64,000 nucleotides of DNA, taken from positions 868,001 through 932,000 of the forward strand of contig JADJJT010000002.1 in assembly GCA_016706405.1 (NCBI GenBank), read 5' to 3'. Positions 1 through 7,735 of this stretch are shown here, in pieces. Both the position numbers and the translations under genes were made by a program. Numbering within the stretch: position 1 is the stretch's first letter; each line of letters opens with the position of its first letter. Origin of the DNA: Sphingobacteriales bacterium. Its GTDB lineage: Bacteria; Bacteroidota; Bacteroidia; Chitinophagales; UBA2359. The notes beneath the pieces were generated by a model that was not told the DNA's origin, searched no databases, and saw nothing but the letters and a program-made list of their open reading frames with translations.

Positions 1-273
1 TAAATTTTTGCGTTTATTGGCCTTCCCTAATTTGCTGGTCGAAAATTCGGGGCTATTGAGCGTATATTTAAAGCCATTGGCATTTTTTGTGATAACTATT
101 TCACATAATTCGCTGTCAACAAAAAATTGATACAATTTATTGGTTTCAACTTTTTCGTGGTACAAATCGCGTCCATCGAGTCGAATTAACAACTCGCGCG
201 AAATTGGCGAGTGAAACAACTCAATTAAATGTTGCTGCAAAACACCATGTAAAACCCATCGCTCTTTGTACAT
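1..273 (-). CDS. Hypothetical protein, 5' part only (runs off window edge)
   Basis: An open frame on the minus strand starts at ATG 273-271 (MYKERWVLHGVLQ...) and stays open for 91 codons to the window edge, so the C-terminus is missing. The visible part is soluble, with alternating hydrophobic and charged residues and no signal peptide. I recognise no motif. It is supported as a gene by its length without stops and amino-acid composition like neighbouring proteins. It is divergent from the helicase gene to its right. Confidence 0.55.
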   Translation of the reverse strand, partial: MYKERWVLHGVLQQHLIELFHSPISRELLIRLDGRDLYHEKVETNKLYQFFVDSELCEIVITKNANGFKYTLNSPEFSTSKLGKANKRKNL

Positions 274-781
274 GAATTGTATAAATAAATGAAATTAAAA
301 TTTTATTCTTATTATTAACAAATCTAAGGCGCACCGGCGCAGTTTATACCACAATTTGAAAACGTTTTTGTACCTTTGCAAAAAAATTCATATTTGGCAA
401 TATCAAACAACAAATAATTTATATTTGTATAACTAAATTGAGCTGCGCTCTATTGTGCAAAGATAGGTTTATTTAAGTAAATTATTTGTAAAACTCATGC
501 GTATGTAAACCAAATACTTTAACCGGAGGAAGTAATATTAGGTATATAAAACTGCGTGCAGCGAGGTAAAAATGAGCTAAATTTTTTTAATCCGGATAAA
601 GATTATAAAATCCAAACACCTGTTATTTCTATTGTATCCGGTGCAATCTCCTTGGTGCGCAACAATAAACACCGCATCAAATTTTTTATTCCTTAAGCTA
701 AATTAATAAACAGATTAATATTAGATAGCCTTTTTGCTTCTACTTATACTTTTGTGCCATAAATTATTCAATTAAAAATAC
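274..781. other. Intergenic region with little recognisable content
   Basis: About 500 bases between two divergent genes. It holds one TCCGGA palindrome near 590 and a candidate TANNTTTG promoter near its right end. No ORF with coding character, tRNA or clear hairpin was seen. Confidence 0.5.
747..754 (+). promoter_or_regulatory. Candidate Bacteroidota -7 element (TACTTTTG) for the helicase gene
   Basis: TACTTTTG fits the Bacteroidota -7 consensus TANNTTTG and lies 27 nt before the helicase ATG at 782. No good -33 TTG is seen at the usual spacing, so this is tentative. Confidence 0.4.
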
Positions 782-2515
782 ATGCAAAATTTTAAATCGT
801 TAGGACTTTCGCAAAAACTCCTAAGCAATTTAACCCAAATGGGCTTTGAAACGCCAACACCCATACAAGAAAAAACCATTCCGTTTTTACTGCACAACAA
901 CCGCGATTTATTGGCAATGGCACAAACCGGAACCGGAAAAACCGCCGCTTTTGGCTTGCCGCTAATTGAGCTTTGTGAAGTTTACGAATCAGCAACCCAG
1001 GCATTGGTTTTAGCTCCCACCCGCGAACTATGTGTGCAAATTATGAACGACCTTACCAAATATGCACAAAACGTTAAACCATTAAATATTGTTGCCGTTT
1101 ATGGCGGCGCTAATATACTGCATCAAATCAAACAAATAAAGCAGGGAGCACATATAATTGTAGCCACTCCAGGCCGGATGATGGACTTAATGAAACGCAA
1201 AGTTATTGACATATCGGCCTTGCGCTATGCTATTTTAGACGAGTCAGATGAAATGCTGAATATGGGCTTTGAAGAGGATATTCAAACTATTTTATCGGCT
1301 ACGCCCGATGATAAAAATATATGGCTTTTTTCGGCTACTATGCCTACCGCTATTAAGCGTATTGCCGAAAAATACATGTATAACCCCGTTGAACTTAGCG
1401 TAAGTGGCCAGCAAATTACCAACCAAAACATTGCGCATTGCTATGCAACCATCCACGAAAAAGACCGCTACCCCGCTTTAAAACGTTTTATTGACCAACA
1501 AACAGCTATTTTCGGCATTATTTTTTGCCGCACCAAAATTGATACACAAACAATTGCCGAAAAACTGATTAACGATGGCTATAACGCCGATGCGCTGCAT
1601 GGCGACCTTACCCAAGTCCAACGCGACCGCGTAATGAAAAATTTTAGAAGCCGCACCTTACAATTTTTAGTTGCAACAGATGTGGCTGCACGCGGTATAG
1701 ATGTTGAAAATATTACCCACGTTTTTCACTATGTATTGCCCGACGAATTAGAGTTTTATACCCACAGAAGCGGGCGCACTGCCAGGGCGGGTAAAACCGG
1801 AATCAGCCTTGCATTACTGTCCCCGCGTGAACAGTACAAAGTAAAACAGTTGGAAAAAACCTTACAGATAAAATTTCAGGCTTTGCGCATACCAACAGCC
1901 CAAGAAATTTGCGAAAATAAAATGTTGCACCTAGTTCATCGTTTGCACGAGGTTGATATGCAGGAAACGGGCCTTGAAAACTTATTGCCCGACCTGTATG
2001 ACGAGTTTAGCGACTTGAGCAAAGAGGAGATTATTAAACGTTTTGCTTATTTAGAGTTTAACCATTTGTTAGATTATTACCGCGATGCCACCGACCTCAA
2101 TATTCCGGAAAAACCGGCAGCTACAAAATCAGGCTCAACCGGCAAAAAAGACTATCCCACAGACCGTTACGAGGGGCTTCCGTATGGCGACAATTTTAGT
2201 TACGCACAAGGTAAACTGCTGTTTATTAACCTGGGCAAAGCCGACGGTTTAGACAAAGGCCGGCTATTGGCAATACTTTGCGACCGCTGCCGCCTTAAAA
2301 AGGCAAATATTGGCAAAATTACACTTAAAGGCGTGTACTCTTTTTTTGAGGTTGAAACAAGTGCTGCCAAACAAGTATTTAATTATTTAGATGGTTTTGA
2401 GTTTAGGGGGCGCACTATCCGGATAGAATACCAAGATACGGGTGATTCTACAGGCGGTAACAGTCGTCGTAGCAGCAGCGGCAGCAGTAAAAAAAGCAAA
2501 ACAAAAAGAAGATAA
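782..2515 (+). CDS. deaD: DEAD-box ATP-dependent RNA helicase with DbpA-like C-terminal RNA-binding domain
   Basis: RNA helicase expected to unwind structured RNA in ribosome assembly or mRNA decay. Motifs in order: Q motif (about 9-30), Walker A AQTGTGKT (47-54), PTRE (79-82), TPGR (129-132), motif II (153-156), SAT (184-186), TDVAARG (299-305) and HRSGRTARAG (328-337). A DbpA-type RNA-binding fold lies at about 470-550, followed by a Ser/Gly/Lys/Arg-rich tail. Motif II reads DESD (codons GAC GAG TCA GAT) instead of DEAD, unusual in its third residue, although both acidic catalytic residues remain. The length of 577 aa fits CsdA/CshA-type proteins. It is monocistronic. Confidence 0.93.
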   Translation: MQNFKSLGLSQKLLSNLTQMGFETPTPIQEKTIPFLLHNNRDLLAMAQTGTGKTAAFGLPLIELCEVYESATQALVLAPTRELCVQIMNDLTKYAQNVKPLNIVAVYGGANILHQIKQIKQGAHIIVATPGRMMDLMKRKVIDISALRYAILDESDEMLNMGFEEDIQTILSATPDDKNIWLFSATMPTAIKRIAEKYMYNPVELSVSGQQITNQNIAHCYATIHEKDRYPALKRFIDQQTAIFGIIFCRTKIDTQTIAEKLINDGYNADALHGDLTQVQRDRVMKNFRSRTLQFLVATDVAARGIDVENITHVFHYVLPDELEFYTHRSGRTARAGKTGISLALLSPREQYKVKQLEKTLQIKFQALRIPTAQEICENKMLHLVHRLHEVDMQETGLENLLPDLYDEFSDLSKEEIIKRFAYLEFNHLLDYYRDATDLNIPEKPAATKSGSTGKKDYPTDRYEGLPYGDNFSYAQGKLLFINLGKADGLDKGRLLAILCDRCRLKKANIGKITLKGVYSFFEVETSAAKQVFNYLDGFEFRGRTIRIEYQDTGDSTGGNSRRSSSGSSKKSKTKRR

Positions 2516-2666
2516 ACGAGCACCAAACTAAAAGTTAAAATAGCTCAGAAGGCGAAAACTCGACTGGTTTGCAAATTCTGACATTTTTATTGCATCTTTT
2601 AGTGCAAATTTAGATTTTTATTCTCCATTTACAAAACCCCTACAAGATTAGCTTTTTGAGGGGGAA

Positions 2667-4394
2667 TTAGTAGAGTAGGAACTTAACACCCTCAATATCC
2701 GGATGGTTTTGAAGGCGGCAGTAATATATTCCGGATATTAGGTTGGCGGTGGTAAACGTGGTGGTTTCTAATCCGGATAAAGGAACGGTTTTAACCAACT
2801 GCCCCTGGGTGTTAAAAATTTCAAGGGTTTCGCCTTGGTGTATTAAATGGGTGTAGTTGGGGTTGAGGGTTAGGGTGGCGGTTTGGTGGGCAGGGTTGGG
2901 GGTTACTCCCCCTAACGCCCTCGAAGAACCACCCCAAGGAGGGGAATTTTCTATACCAACCACCTCTATGGCTACCCATTGTTGCGAAACGCTGGTATCG
3001 CCGCAAACAATGGCATATAAAGTAATTTGGTAATTACCATGGTTCTTGTAGGTATGTTGAAATGGCTCGTCTTTGGCGGTTATATTCGGCGAGGTGCCGT
3101 CTCCAAATATCCAATGATAATAACCGCCATCGGTGCTGTCGGCAAAAACGTATAACGACTCGTTATATAGCCATATCTTTTTTTCGTTTGCAGTAGGGGT
3201 TATGGTAAATTTTGCCTCTGGTTTGTTTGGCTGACCATAACAGTTGGTTACAATGGTTTGCTGCTTGGTGCTGGTATCGCCGCATACCGTTGCCATAAGC
3301 GTTAAATTATAATAGCCGGGATTGGTATAATAATGTGTAAACGGCGAAGGGTCTTGGGTAATAAAGGGCGGGGTGCCGTCTCCAAAATCCCAAATATAAT
3401 GCCCCCCGTTGAGGCTGTCGGGGTAAACATATAACGATTTGTTTTGCAAATAGAGTGCTTGTTCGTTAATTTGGGTAGTAAAATTGGCAACGGGTTTACT
3501 TATTTGACCCACACAGTTGAGGGTGCCAATACTATCGCAGCCCATATACGAACAAGTTTGACCCAACGAATCTATTTTAACCAACCACGCATATTGTTGG
3601 CTATAATTAAACCCAGCTAATATATAACCCCCGTCGGGTGTAGGTTCAATGTCTTGTAAATAGTAGTCATCTTTGGGGTTTAAATCCGGAAACTGCTTTA
3701 TCCATAAAATATCGCCCATATTGCTAAACTTTACTAATTGCGAAAAACGCCCACCCACATCGTTGGCACAACTGCTAATAATTAAAAACTCGTTTTCGGG
3801 AGTAACCAGTACATTTGAGCCAAACGCTTCGTGGTTGGGCAAACTAAAGGTTTTGCTGTAAATGGTGTCGAAATTTTCGTTAAATTTTAAGAACCATTGC
3901 AAACTTGCATAATCATATAAAGTAGAAAAACCAACATACTCTAAGGGGTTTTGCGTGGGATTAATTTGTATAGCATCATCGCTTTCGTTAGTGCCCCAAA
4001 GTTTACCCCATATTAAACTGCCGTCAAACCCAATTTTAGCCGCATAATTATCGGATGAGTTCTCATCGTTTGGGTTAGTGCATAGACCGCCACTTACAAT
4101 ATAGCCATCATTTTGTGGCGATGGTATGATTTGAAAAGCTTTCCCCCTAACGTTTGAGCCATAGATACTATCCCATTGTTTTTGACCCAAACTATCTACT
4201 TTTAGCACATAAAACTGCCCATTTGGAAAATTGTTGTTATATTGTTTCATACCAGCCAATATATACCCCCCATCTTGGGGCGTGGGCATAACAAAATATG
4301 GATGCTCATGTGTATCGGGCGAATCTATAATGCTTGTCCATAAATGGGTGCCATCGGGAGTAAATTTTATCAGAACTATGGGCTTAATGGACAT
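2667..4394 (-). pseudogene. C-terminal part of a T9SS-secreted PKD-domain protein, cut off by an IS insertion
   Basis: This frame carries DGGYILAG-type repeats, two PKD-like domains (FGDGT near the middle of each, followed by CGDTS) and a C-terminal T9SS type A sorting domain ending GVKFLLY. Its apparent start (MSIKPIV) lies inside the insertion sequence and is an artefact; genuine sequence ends at 4380. Removing the IS (4381-5609) and one copy of its 8-bp duplication joins this frame to the one at 5610-5979 without a shift, reading TLTDIVLIKFTPDG. The restored gene has 692 codons including the stop. The protein would be exported by Sec and anchored or released by the T9SS. Without its signal peptide the fragment cannot be exported. 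Confidence 0.85.
2690..2935 (-). repeat. Sorting-domain nucleotide repeat, copy 1
   Basis: Encodes the T9SS sorting domain (TPNPAHQTATL ... GIYYCRLQNHP). It is nearly identical at DNA level to 50393-50640, about 48 kb away, while the bodies of the two host genes differ. This suggests recent duplication or gene conversion of the sorting-domain cassette. Confidence 0.8.
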
Positions 4395-4463
4395 TTTTTA
4401 GGCTAAAAACCTCCGAAAGCATTACTATTGTTAGCTTTGAGGACAATCAAAGGTTATGAATAA

Positions 4464-5369
4464 AAAAAATGCTTTTACTGTGGTAAAAGGTTTGTAAAGA
4501 AAAACGGACTTGTAAAAGGAGTTCAATTGTATAAGTGTGCTCATTGTGGGAAACAATTTTTAGGTGGGCAACGAATCAATAATGAGCAAATATGGGAAGA
4601 ATACAAAAGTGGCAAGCAGACCTATTTGCAATTAGCTCACAAATATAATTGTTCTGTTAAAACGATTCAAAGGCGGTTAGACAAAGTTAAAATAGTGCCT
4701 ACGGAAAAGACGGGTAGCGCAGTGGTTGTGTTAATGGACACTACCTATTGGGGGCGGGGTTTTGGCGTAATGCTTTTTAAAGATGCCTACACCAAAGAAA
4801 ACCTTTTGAAGTATTATGTAAAGACAGAGACCAATGCGCTGTATATGGAAGGAATTGAGGAGTTAAAAAGGCGGGGTTTTACTATTGCGGCTATTGTTTG
4901 TGACGGAAGAAAAGGCTTAATTCAGTCGTTTAAGGGTATTCCTGTCCAAATGTGCCAGTTTCATCAGGCAGCAATAATTCGAAGATATTTGACCCGAAAG
5001 CCAAAGCTAAAACCTGCACAAGAGTTGATGGATGTTGTAGATTTGATGAAGCAAACAGACAAAGAAAGCTTTGTCGGAGCATTAGGGCTATGGTTTGAAA
5101 AATGGAGAGCGTTTCTAAACGAGAGAACTCTAAATCCGACTACAAACAAATCGTTTTACACTCATAAAAGGCTTAGGAGTGCTTATCGTAGTTTGAAGAA
5201 TAATTTACCTTGGTTGTTTACTTGGCACGATAACAGGGAACTTCAAATACCTAACACAACCAATGCTATTGATGGACATTTCGCAGATTTAAAAAACAAA
5301 TTAAGAAACCATAATGGCCTATCAATGAAACGGAAAATGAAATTTATAGATGGGTTTTTAAAGGTATAA
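4464..5369 (+). CDS. IS256/Mutator-type transposase with N-terminal zinc ribbon
   Basis: DDE transposase. The frame is open from 4464 and begins with a zinc ribbon (CFYC ... CAHC), then a helix-turn-helix-like stretch (YLQLAHKYNCSVKTIQRRL), a catalytic Asp in LMDTTYW, a second in VCDGRKGL, the QMCQFHQA motif and TTNAIDGHF near the C-terminus, where family members usually have Glu instead of Asp. The only in-frame start is TTG at 4527, which would lose the first CxxC pair and is not conserved in copy 2. An ATG at 4456 sits in the neighbouring frame just before a run of eight A, so expression may need -1 slippage on the A run. The gene looks intact otherwise. Confidence 0.85.
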   Translation, partial: KKCFYCGKRFVKKNGLVKGVQLYKCAHCGKQFLGGQRINNEQIWEEYKSGKQTYLQLAHKYNCSVKTIQRRLDKVKIVPTEKTGSAVVVLMDTTYWGRGFGVMLFKDAYTKENLLKYYVKTETNALYMEGIEELKRRGFTIAAIVCDGRKGLIQSFKGIPVQMCQFHQAAIIRRYLTRKPKLKPAQELMDVVDLMKQTDKESFVGALGLWFEKWRAFLNERTLNPTTNKSFYTHKRLRSAYRSLKNNLPWLFTWHDNRELQIPNTTNAIDGHFADLKNKLRNHNGLSMKRKMKFIDGFLKV

Positions 5370-5386
5370 GGGCTTTCTGAAAATAT

Positions 5387-5417
5387 CAAAGGCTTACAAT
5401 ATACAGTAAGCCTTTGA
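5387..5417. terminator. Perfect 12-bp hairpin after the transposase gene
   Basis: TCAAAGGCTTAC and its exact inverse GTAAGCCTTTGA are separated by 7 nt, 18 nt after the transposase stop. The same hairpin is kept in IS copy 2 (30510-30541). It probably ends transposase transcription or blocks read-in; there is no strong T run. Confidence 0.6.
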
Positions 5418-5535
5418 TAAGACATTTTCGTCAAGCATCTGTTTTATCCCTGACAAGTTGCTCCCCAGCAGAGCTTGTTTCCGTTTTTACAGACAGACGA
5501 ATTTAAAACCAATTAGGAAGCTAACCAAATTTGAG

Positions 5536-5979
5536 CTAAAAATAGAGCCTAAAAAATGTCCGCTTGAACCAATCGTCTAAAAAATAGCCTAATTTTTGTC
5601 CATTACTCCGAACTATGTCTGTTAAGGTATTGTTTTTATGCGCATGGCTTCCTATCATTAAAAAATTATTGTCTGATGTAGGTATTAATATTTCACTTCC
5701 CAAAACATATCTAATAAACTCAGATTGTTCATAACTCTTTAACCATTCCGTTTCGCCTAATAAGTTGATTTTGCGAGCATAAAAACCACGCTGAAGCGTA
5801 TTATACGTTGTAAAAGTACCTACCGACAAATACCCTCCATCTACAGAAATTGCGCTTGATGTGTAGATGGTCATTGTATCTGGTTTAAATGTTTTATTAA
5901 AATAAATAAATTCGTTGTTGTTTTGACTATATACTAATTGCCCTACCAAAAGGGCTATAGAAAAATAATAAAACCGCAT
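5536..5979 (-). pseudogene. N-terminal part of the IS-split T9SS-secreted protein
   Basis: Starts at ATG 5979 with a Sec signal peptide (MRFYYFSIALLVGQLVYSQ) and a DGGYLSVGT repeat like those in the 2667-4380 part. Genuine sequence runs to 5610. The last residues (from RSNGQKLG) are read from the insertion sequence, and translation stops inside it. Joined to 4380-2667 it gives a single protein of 691 residues. The truncated product would be an exported fragment with no sorting domain, so the locus is very probably inactive. Confidence 0.85.
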
Positions 5980-6059
5980 AGTTGTAATTTTTTAAGTGTT
6001 AAAAAATAGTAATAATGGAGGGAAGGTGTAAGCAAACACCTTCCCCCATTTATTTTATC

Positions 6060-7661
6060 TTAGTGTAAAATCACTATTTTTTTATGCAGTATTTGCCCCC
6101 CTTGGTTGGGTGCAATTACTACATAATACATACCACTGCCCCAGTTGGCAGTATTAATAGCATGACTTGGGGCTTGCGCCTGTTGGTAAACAAGGCTGCC
6201 ATTGGCATGGTAAATACTTATGGTTGCGGTGGTTAAATTAGTATTGGCTATGGTTAGCAACCCATTTGCCGGGTTGGGGTATAGTAGCCATTGGGCGGGG
6301 TTGGGCGGTGGCTCGGTTATGCCAACCATTGGGTAGGGGTTGGCGAGGTTTAGGCTATCTATGCAGGGATGGCCAGCTATGCAGCCTACACTATCGGTGC
6401 GAATGAGCCATAAATAACTGTAAAATGGCAACTCTTTTATAAACTGCCTACCCGTAGCCATATACCCCCCATCGGGTAATAAAACAATATCTGTTAACTG
6501 GTTGTATGCTGTCCCTTTGGGGTCGCCCTTTTCATAATATTTGTATTTGCGTTTCCATAATATATTGCCATTCGTATCTATTTTTGCCAATGCCCCCCAA
6601 ACAGGGGCGCAAGGTTTACAGGTAGCCTCATAACCCGAAGCAATAAAATTGCCATCGGGCAGGCGTTTTAGGCTTAATATGCCAAAATAACCCAAATCTT
6701 TATACCACAACATTTCGCCTTTTTCGTCTAATTTGGCAATATAGGGTTGCCTGTCCCAAAAATCTAAATAATAAACAGATGCCGACATATACGATTTGCC
6801 ATCGGCAAAGGGTTCAATAAGCATGGCAGCGTGGTTTTCGGTATAGTTTTCTATTATATAGTATTTTCGCCATTGTTCTTTGCCCATACTATCGGTTTTT
6901 ATCAACATGCCCTCCCCATTCTCGGCATCATGTACCATGGGTCCTATATAACTGTCGCCGGTAACCCCACCCAATAAATACCCTTTATCAGCGGTGAGTA
7001 TTACTTTATGTATCATCTCGTAGTTAGCAGGTTCGGTTTTATGGGCATAGTATTTGGTAAATAGTTTTTTACCCGTGCTGTCTATTTTTAGCATAAAGCC
7101 GTCTGCTTTTGAGCCGTAAAATTGTTTATTATACCTGCCTACTATTACCAACTCGTTTTGGTTACCTACTATACTATGCCAGGGCATATAAAAATAGTAG
7201 TTTTGCCCATAGAGTTTGCTCCAAAGCAATTTGCCTTTTTCGTCAAAACTATAAACGGCTACGGCCTGGTTGTCGTTGGCACTAAGGGCGGTATCTATAC
7301 TCAAACTTACCATATAATACCCCCCCTGTTTTTTGGCAATAATATCGCCCATTACTTCGCGCCCGTAGGGTCCCGTTGCGCCATAATAGGGGGTATTGCT
7401 TAGGGTATCGCCGTTTAAATTAAAAAATACCATACCCAAAGCATTGCCTTTTATATAGGGTGGGTTTTTGGGGTTCACATGGTAGTCTAACAAACTATTT
7501 GCCACTACTATACTATCGCCACCGGGGCTTAGGGTAATGGTGCTGCCACAACTTTTTAAACTATCCTCTAAAGCCCATAGTTTAGCAAACGTATTCTCTT
7601 GGGCGTGTATAAAAGGGGTATTAATAACCAATATGGTTAGGGCTAATATATATAATTTCAT
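6060..7661 (-). CDS. T9SS-secreted protein with DGGY-type repeats
   Basis: Large surface or secreted protein of unknown role. I place the start at ATG 7661 because the signal peptide MKLYILALTILVINTPFIHA begins there; an ATG 30 nt upstream adds only a non-hydrophobic extension that overlaps a hairpin. The body has repeats of the form W.K.YG...Y....V and DGGYMATG, typical of beta-propeller-like Bacteroidota proteins. The C-terminus (YPNPANGLLTIANTNL ... GMYYVVIA ... KKIVILH) is a T9SS type A sorting domain. It lies downstream of the lysyl oxidase gene in the same direction and upstream of the IS-split paralogue. Confidence 0.85.
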   Translation of the reverse strand: MKLYILALTILVINTPFIHAQENTFAKLWALEDSLKSCGSTITLSPGGDSIVVANSLLDYHVNPKNPPYIKGNALGMVFFNLNGDTLSNTPYYGATGPYGREVMGDIIAKKQGGYYMVSLSIDTALSANDNQAVAVYSFDEKGKLLWSKLYGQNYYFYMPWHSIVGNQNELVIVGRYNKQFYGSKADGFMLKIDSTGKKLFTKYYAHKTEPANYEMIHKVILTADKGYLLGGVTGDSYIGPMVHDAENGEGMLIKTDSMGKEQWRKYYIIENYTENHAAMLIEPFADGKSYMSASVYYLDFWDRQPYIAKLDEKGEMLWYKDLGYFGILSLKRLPDGNFIASGYEATCKPCAPVWGALAKIDTNGNILWKRKYKYYEKGDPKGTAYNQLTDIVLLPDGGYMATGRQFIKELPFYSYLWLIRTDSVGCIAGHPCIDSLNLANPYPMVGITEPPPNPAQWLLYPNPANGLLTIANTNLTTATISIYHANGSLVYQQAQAPSHAINTANWGSGMYYVVIAPNQGGQILHKKIVILH

Positions 7662-7688
7662 GGTTTTATTGTTTATGGGTAAAATAAG

Positions 7689-7723
7689 CACGCTTCTACA
7701 CCCTTTATGGGTGTAGAAGCGTG
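7689..7723 (-). terminator. Strong hairpin between two T9SS genes
   Basis: CACGCTTCTACACCC and its exact inverse GGGTGTAGAAGCGTG flank the loop TTTAT. It lies just after the stop of the leftward beta-helix gene (7736) and before the next leftward start (7661), so it most likely terminates or attenuates transcription between them. Confidence 0.75.
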
Positions 7724-7735
7724 TTAATTAAGCAT

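Larger units (their letters stand above)
4381..5609 (+). mobile_element. IS256-type insertion sequence (Zn-ribbon variant), copy 1, 1229 bp
   Basis: The ends are GGCTTAATGGACA (left) and the reverse complement of GGAGTAATGGACA (right), giving terminal inverted repeats around TAATGGACA. Flanking direct repeats GAACTATG at 4373-4380 and 5610-5617 are an 8-bp target duplication, as expected for the IS256 family. Subterminal copies of GGACATTTTTTAGGCT also occur near both ends. A second copy of the same length lies at 30317-31545 in the opposite orientation. The perfect target duplication points to a recent insertion. Confidence 0.92.

Noticed and set aside
4373..5617. Composite transposon formed by the two IS256-type copies
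   Set aside because: The copies are 25 kb apart in inverted orientation, each with its own target duplication; they are independent insertions.
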